Assembly (NCBI GenBank): GCA_016936905.1
Contig: JAFGWZ010000123.1
Span: 1-44,683, forward strand
Direction of reading: 5' to 3'
Source of the DNA: Deltaproteobacteria bacterium
GTDB taxonomy: Bacteria > Desulfobacterota > Syntrophia > Syntrophales > UBA6807
Length of the DNA stretch: 44,683 nucleotides
Both the position numbers and the translations under genes were made by a program. The notes beneath the pieces were generated by a model. It had not been told where the DNA came from. It was given only the letters and a program-made list of their open reading frames with translations, and did not search any database. Below, in pieces: positions 41,793 to 44,683 of the stretch (position 1 is the first letter of the stretch; every line of letters begins with the position of its first letter).

Positions 41793-43529
41793 ATGATCAA
41801 CGTCCAGTATATTAAAGGTTTAATCAGACGACGTATTGCCGTCTTTCTACTTGTCTCGATACCGGTTTTAATAATTGCAACGGCCATAGCTTTCCTGTTA
41901 CCGCCGATTTACGTCTCAAAATCCACCATTCTTGTCGAATCACAGCAGATTCCAGAAGAGTATGTAAAGTCAACCGTGACGGGATATGTGGAAGAACGGC
42001 TGCAGACCATAACTCAGCGCATTCTCAGCCGGCCGAATCTGATAAAAATCATCAATGAATTCAATTTGTATTCAAAAATGAGAGAGCAATACGCCAGTGA
42101 AATAGTACTCGAAAAAATGCGGAAAGATATTAAACTCGAAACAATCCAGGCCGGCGAAAAAAGAGGAAGAGGCTCAACCACCATCGCGTTTACATTATCA
42201 TACGAAGGGGAAGACCCGGGAACGGTCCAAAAGGTGGCCAACGTCCTGGCCTCTCTGTACCTTGAGGAAAATCTGAAGAAACGGGAAGCTCAGGCAACGA
42301 GAACCACTCAATTCCTTGAACAGGAGTTGAATCACCTCAAAGAACAGATCGATGAATACGGAACAAAAATCACCAAATTCAAACAGGCCCATATAGGTGA
42401 ACTGCCCGAATACAACCAGATAAACCTTCAGGCATTGAATCAACTCCGCCGCGACCACGAACAGAATTCTGTGCAGATTCGATCACTTCAGGAAAGAAAG
42501 GTTTATTTGGAAGGACAGCTCGCCTCACTGAAATCTGTACCTACAATATCAACGACAGATGGCGAAACGGCTGTGACATCAAGTCCTGAAGAACGCCTCT
42601 CCGCGCTACGGCTGCAATTGATCACTCTTCGATCGAGCTTATCTGAGAAACATCCCGATGTCATCAAGCTGGCTCGAGAGATTGCGGAACTTGAAACACA
42701 GGTTGAGGACACAAAAGGTACATCGACAAAAGTCAGGCGAATGAATGAACTGAGACAAAAGCTCTTGACTATGAAAGCGCAACTCGGCACTCAACATCCT
42801 GATGTGATCAAGCTTTCCAAAGAAATCGACGCGCTTTCCGATGAAATTGATCAGTCCCGCAATGGATCATCGAGATCCTCTCTGGTACTGGATAATCCTC
42901 AAGATCCTAATGTACGAATGATGAAGACACAATTAGAGACGATCGATATTGAAATGGGAAATCTTCTGGAAGCACAGAAGAAAATTAAAAATAGCATGGG
43001 ATCATACCAGCAGAAGATTGAAAAGGCGCCACTCATTGAAAAAGAGTACAGCAATTTGTTGGCCGATTACGAAAACGCAAAACTTAAGTACAATGAAATT
43101 ATGAGTAAACTGCTTGAAGCACAAGTGGCAAGAGGAATGGAAGAAACACAGCACGGTGAGCGGTTTACCATCATAGAACCTGCAATCAGACCGGAAGCTC
43201 CGGAAAAACCCGATCGAAAGAAGTTCCTTCTCATGGGATTATTCCTCGCGTGCGGTCTCGGCGGAGGACTTGCATATGTTAGGGAAACGATGGATCACTC
43301 GATCAAGGCAGCATATGAGCTGAATGGAATGGCCCACATACCTCTTTTATCATCGATACCGCTTATTGAAACGGATGAAGAGGTGGCACGTCGAAAGAAG
43401 AAACGACTCATGGCAACGTCGTTATGTGCTGGTGGACTCTGCATAGCCATCATTGCCATCCATTTCTTGTATATGCCCCTTGACATTCTGTGGCTGAAAA
43501 TCCAGAAACACCTGATGATCACCTTTTAA
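41793..43529 (+). CDS. Polysaccharide chain-length determinant (Wzz-type, XrtA locus)
   Basis: A 578-residue inner-membrane protein that controls polymer length with the tyrosine kinase encoded next. Membrane helices lie at about 15-36, 472-490 and 538-557; the third is extra to the usual two and fits the exosortase-locus subfamily (TIGR03007 type). The periplasmic part is long coiled coil. Two adjacent segments are alike (LRLQLITLRSSLSEKHPDVIK and LRQKLLTMKAQLGTQHPDVIK), which suggests an internal duplication. The proline-rich PAIRPEAPEKPDRKK before helix 2 is the Wzz hallmark. No kinase domain is fused. Confidence 0.9.
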   Translation: MINVQYIKGLIRRRIAVFLLVSIPVLIIATAIAFLLPPIYVSKSTILVESQQIPEEYVKSTVTGYVEERLQTITQRILSRPNLIKIINEFNLYSKMREQYASEIVLEKMRKDIKLETIQAGEKRGRGSTTIAFTLSYEGEDPGTVQKVANVLASLYLEENLKKREAQATRTTQFLEQELNHLKEQIDEYGTKITKFKQAHIGELPEYNQINLQALNQLRRDHEQNSVQIRSLQERKVYLEGQLASLKSVPTISTTDGETAVTSSPEERLSALRLQLITLRSSLSEKHPDVIKLAREIAELETQVEDTKGTSTKVRRMNELRQKLLTMKAQLGTQHPDVIKLSKEIDALSDEIDQSRNGSSRSSLVLDNPQDPNVRMMKTQLETIDIEMGNLLEAQKKIKNSMGSYQQKIEKAPLIEKEYSNLLADYENAKLKYNEIMSKLLEAQVARGMEETQHGERFTIIEPAIRPEAPEKPDRKKFLLMGLFLACGLGGGLAYVRETMDHSIKAAYELNGMAHIPLLSSIPLIETDEEVARRKKKRLMATSLCAGGLCIAIIAIHFLYMPLDILWLKIQKHLMITF

Positions 43530-43546
43530 GCGTTGGAAATCGACGA

Positions 43547-43712
43547 TGGAAAGTGGACAACAGAAAATGGCACTCGGACATTTGAAAAAATACATCGAAT
43601 ACAAAAAAACCGCCACACGGAATTCTGAATGAGCAATTGCACAAACCGGGAACCGAGGGCTGGCATTGGGAGCCTGATTCCTTGTTCCTTTCACCTTTCA
43701 CCTTGAACCTTT
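43547..43712. repeat. Heptad arrays between chain-length and kinase genes
   Basis: The left arm is TGGAAAG, TGGACAA, CAGAAAA, TGGCACT (43547-43574). The right arm is TTCCTTG, TTCCTTT, CACCTTT, CACCTTG, AACCTTT (43678-43712), the complementary sense. The 100 bases between contain a 21-codon frame (43567-43632) that looks fortuitous. Confidence 0.65.
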
Positions 43713-43728
43713 GGAGAGGGATAACATA

Positions 43729-44562
43729 ATGAGTAAACTACGAAAAGCACTGGATAAAGCGAAACAATCCCGTCAGCGGGATGATTGGGAACATTCTGAG
43801 ATGGTTCACACAACATCTCCATCTGAACAGACGATCACGATGCCTGAAAGACGGAGAGACGATACAGCTTTCGAAAAGGTTAATCCTTCATATCATCAGA
43901 CAAAAGTGTATCCCATTAATTTTCAAAATCTCGAAGAAAAACGCATTATCTCAATATGCCACGGAAATGTTGTCGCCGATCGAATAAAGATTCTTCGAAC
44001 ACAGGTCCTTCACTCTCTGCGGGAAACCGGCGGCAATACACTCCTCATTGCCAGTTCCAATTCCGGAGAAGGGAGAACGGTAATGGCCATCAATCTCTCT
44101 ATCGCACTCTCACAGCAGATAGACGGCACGGTCCTTCTTGTTGATTCCGACCTCAGAAAGCCAGCCATACACACTCTTCTGGGACTTGATGTCGAGAAAG
44201 GCCTTTCCGATTATCTTCGCGGCAAGGCGGAGATTGCAGAACTCCTTATCAATCCCGGGATTCCCCGACTTGTCATCCTGCCGGGCGGTAAACCACTCAC
44301 CAATTCCTCGGAACTTCTGGGATCCCCGAGAATGAAATTTTTAGTAAAAGAGCTGAAGGAGCGTTATGCAGACCGAATCATTGTTTTCGACAGCTCGCCT
44401 CTTCTCACAAGTGCCGACTCCCTGGTTCTTTCACGCTTTATTGACGGTATTCTGATTGTCGTCGAGGCGGAGAAGACGAGCAAGGAAGACCTGAAAAACA
44501 CGATGGAACTGTTGAAGGAACGTCCCGTTGTGGGAACCGTTTTTAACAAAGCACGAGGGTAA
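43729..44562 (+). CDS. BY-kinase-like tyrosine autokinase (CpsD/CapB type) of the EPS locus
   Basis: A 277-residue P-loop protein that partners the chain-length determinant. After a variable N-terminus of about 80 residues, the kinase core has IKILRTQVLHSL, Walker A SSNSGEGRT, Walker A' VLLVDSDLRKP and Walker B RIIVFDSSPLL. The Walker A lysine is replaced by arginine (codon AGA at 44074-44076), which should weaken ATP binding. The C-terminal tyrosine cluster of CpsD-like kinases is missing; the protein ends at GTVFNKARG, as in exosortase-type kinases. The ATG at 43729 has GGAGAGGGA upstream; an ATG six codons earlier is possible. It may be inactive, a regulator, or affected by a sequence error. 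Confidence 0.88.
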   Translation: MSKLRKALDKAKQSRQRDDWEHSEMVHTTSPSEQTITMPERRRDDTAFEKVNPSYHQTKVYPINFQNLEEKRIISICHGNVVADRIKILRTQVLHSLRETGGNTLLIASSNSGEGRTVMAINLSIALSQQIDGTVLLVDSDLRKPAIHTLLGLDVEKGLSDYLRGKAEIAELLINPGIPRLVILPGGKPLTNSSELLGSPRMKFLVKELKERYADRIIVFDSSPLLTSADSLVLSRFIDGILIVVEAEKTSKEDLKNTMELLKERPVVGTVFNKARG

Positions 44563-44580
44563 ACGAACATCCTCCGGGAA

Positions 44581-44683
44581 CAAGGGTTCAAGGGGTCGAG
44601 GGTTCAAGGGGGCAAGGATGCAAGGAGTCAAGGGGTCGAGGATCCAAGGGTTCTAGGGGTCAAGGATTCAAGGGGGCAAGGAT
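44581..44683. repeat. Octad array running out of the window
   Basis: About 13 units in strict 8-bp phase with consensus NNNCAAGG: GTTCAAGG, GGTCGAGG, GTTCAAGG, GGGCAAGG, ATGCAAGG, AGTCAAGG, GGTCGAGG, ATCCAAGG, GTTCTAGG, GGTCAAGG, ATTCAAGG and GGGCAAGG. The last five positions are nearly fixed and the first three vary. The same word family forms the arms of the elements at 7075 and 40107. The right end is outside the window. Confidence 0.85.

Noticed and set aside
43567-43632. 21-codon frame between the chain-length and kinase genes
   Set aside because: No ribosome site; it lies within the gap of a heptad array pair, so the coding look is probably chance.
44581-44683. Possible CRISPR array
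   Set aside because: Units are 8 bp in direct phase with no 25-40-bp repeats, no spacers and no cas genes.
1-44683. tRNA or rRNA genes
   Set aside because: I looked for T-loop and rRNA landmarks while reading both strands and found none; the four-helix-bundle gene is not inside a 23S gene here. A covariance-model scan would be decisive.

Overview
The window looks like chromosome of a Gram-negative bacterium, most likely a delta-proteobacterium (Desulfobacterota, possibly Syntrophales-like). The grounds are outer-membrane beta-barrels, a PyrDK-type dihydroorotate dehydrogenase, a Liv cassette, an AmrS-type radical SAM enzyme, an exosortase-type exopolysaccharide locus and many short intergenic palindromic repeats. 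The assignment rests on gene content and is not proven. No rRNA, tRNA, CRISPR array, prophage or intact insertion sequence was seen.

Left part (1-12.6 kb). A receiver-domain fragment is cut by the window edge. A leftward run follows: mannose-type PTS IIA, a terminator, IIB, IIC, rimI, pyrK, pyrD and an MBL-fold hydrolase. Two rightward singletons come next, a NUDIX hydrolase and a tiny sigma-region-4-like protein. A second leftward run holds a DUF2889 gene, cmk, rpsA, sppA (broken by a 4-base slip in a GGCA repeat) and an enoyl-CoA hydratase.

Middle part (12.9-25.5 kb). After an M48/TPR protease comes a tight rightward cluster: a Csd6-like L,D-transpeptidase-fold protein, a membrane-anchored coiled-coil protein, a Csd4-like M99 carboxypeptidase with the atypical Gln zinc ligand, a bactofilin and YvcK. 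Together these resemble the Helicobacter/Campylobacter cell-shape toolkit gathered in one operon. EamA transporter, alpha-glucan phosphorylase and phosphoglucomutase genes follow; the last two form a glycogen-to-glucose-6-phosphate path.

Right part (25.9-44.7 kb). A complete branched-chain amino-acid ABC transporter (livJ-HMGF) is followed by moaA, a methyltransferase overlapping an AmrS-type radical SAM gene, an unknown protein, and a response regulator with a C-terminal membrane helix. The start of an exosortase-associated exopolysaccharide locus follows: a PrsT-like TPR lipoprotein, an export protein, an outer-membrane barrel, a chain-length determinant and a BY-kinase. It probably continues past the right edge.

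The non-coding DNA is as informative as the genes. At least eight intergenic spots carry degenerate short-period arrays (7 or 8 bp units, a different word at each site, several with opposed purine- and pyrimidine-rich arms). One pair flanks a truncated four-helix-bundle (23S intervening-sequence type) protein gene, itself interrupted by an octad element whose second copy lies 33 kb away in the opposite orientation. Three hairpin repeats of a TGTCATTTCGA family, several other palindromic repeats, and a CFI-box-CTERM remnant split by a 40-bp double-hairpin insertion add to the picture.
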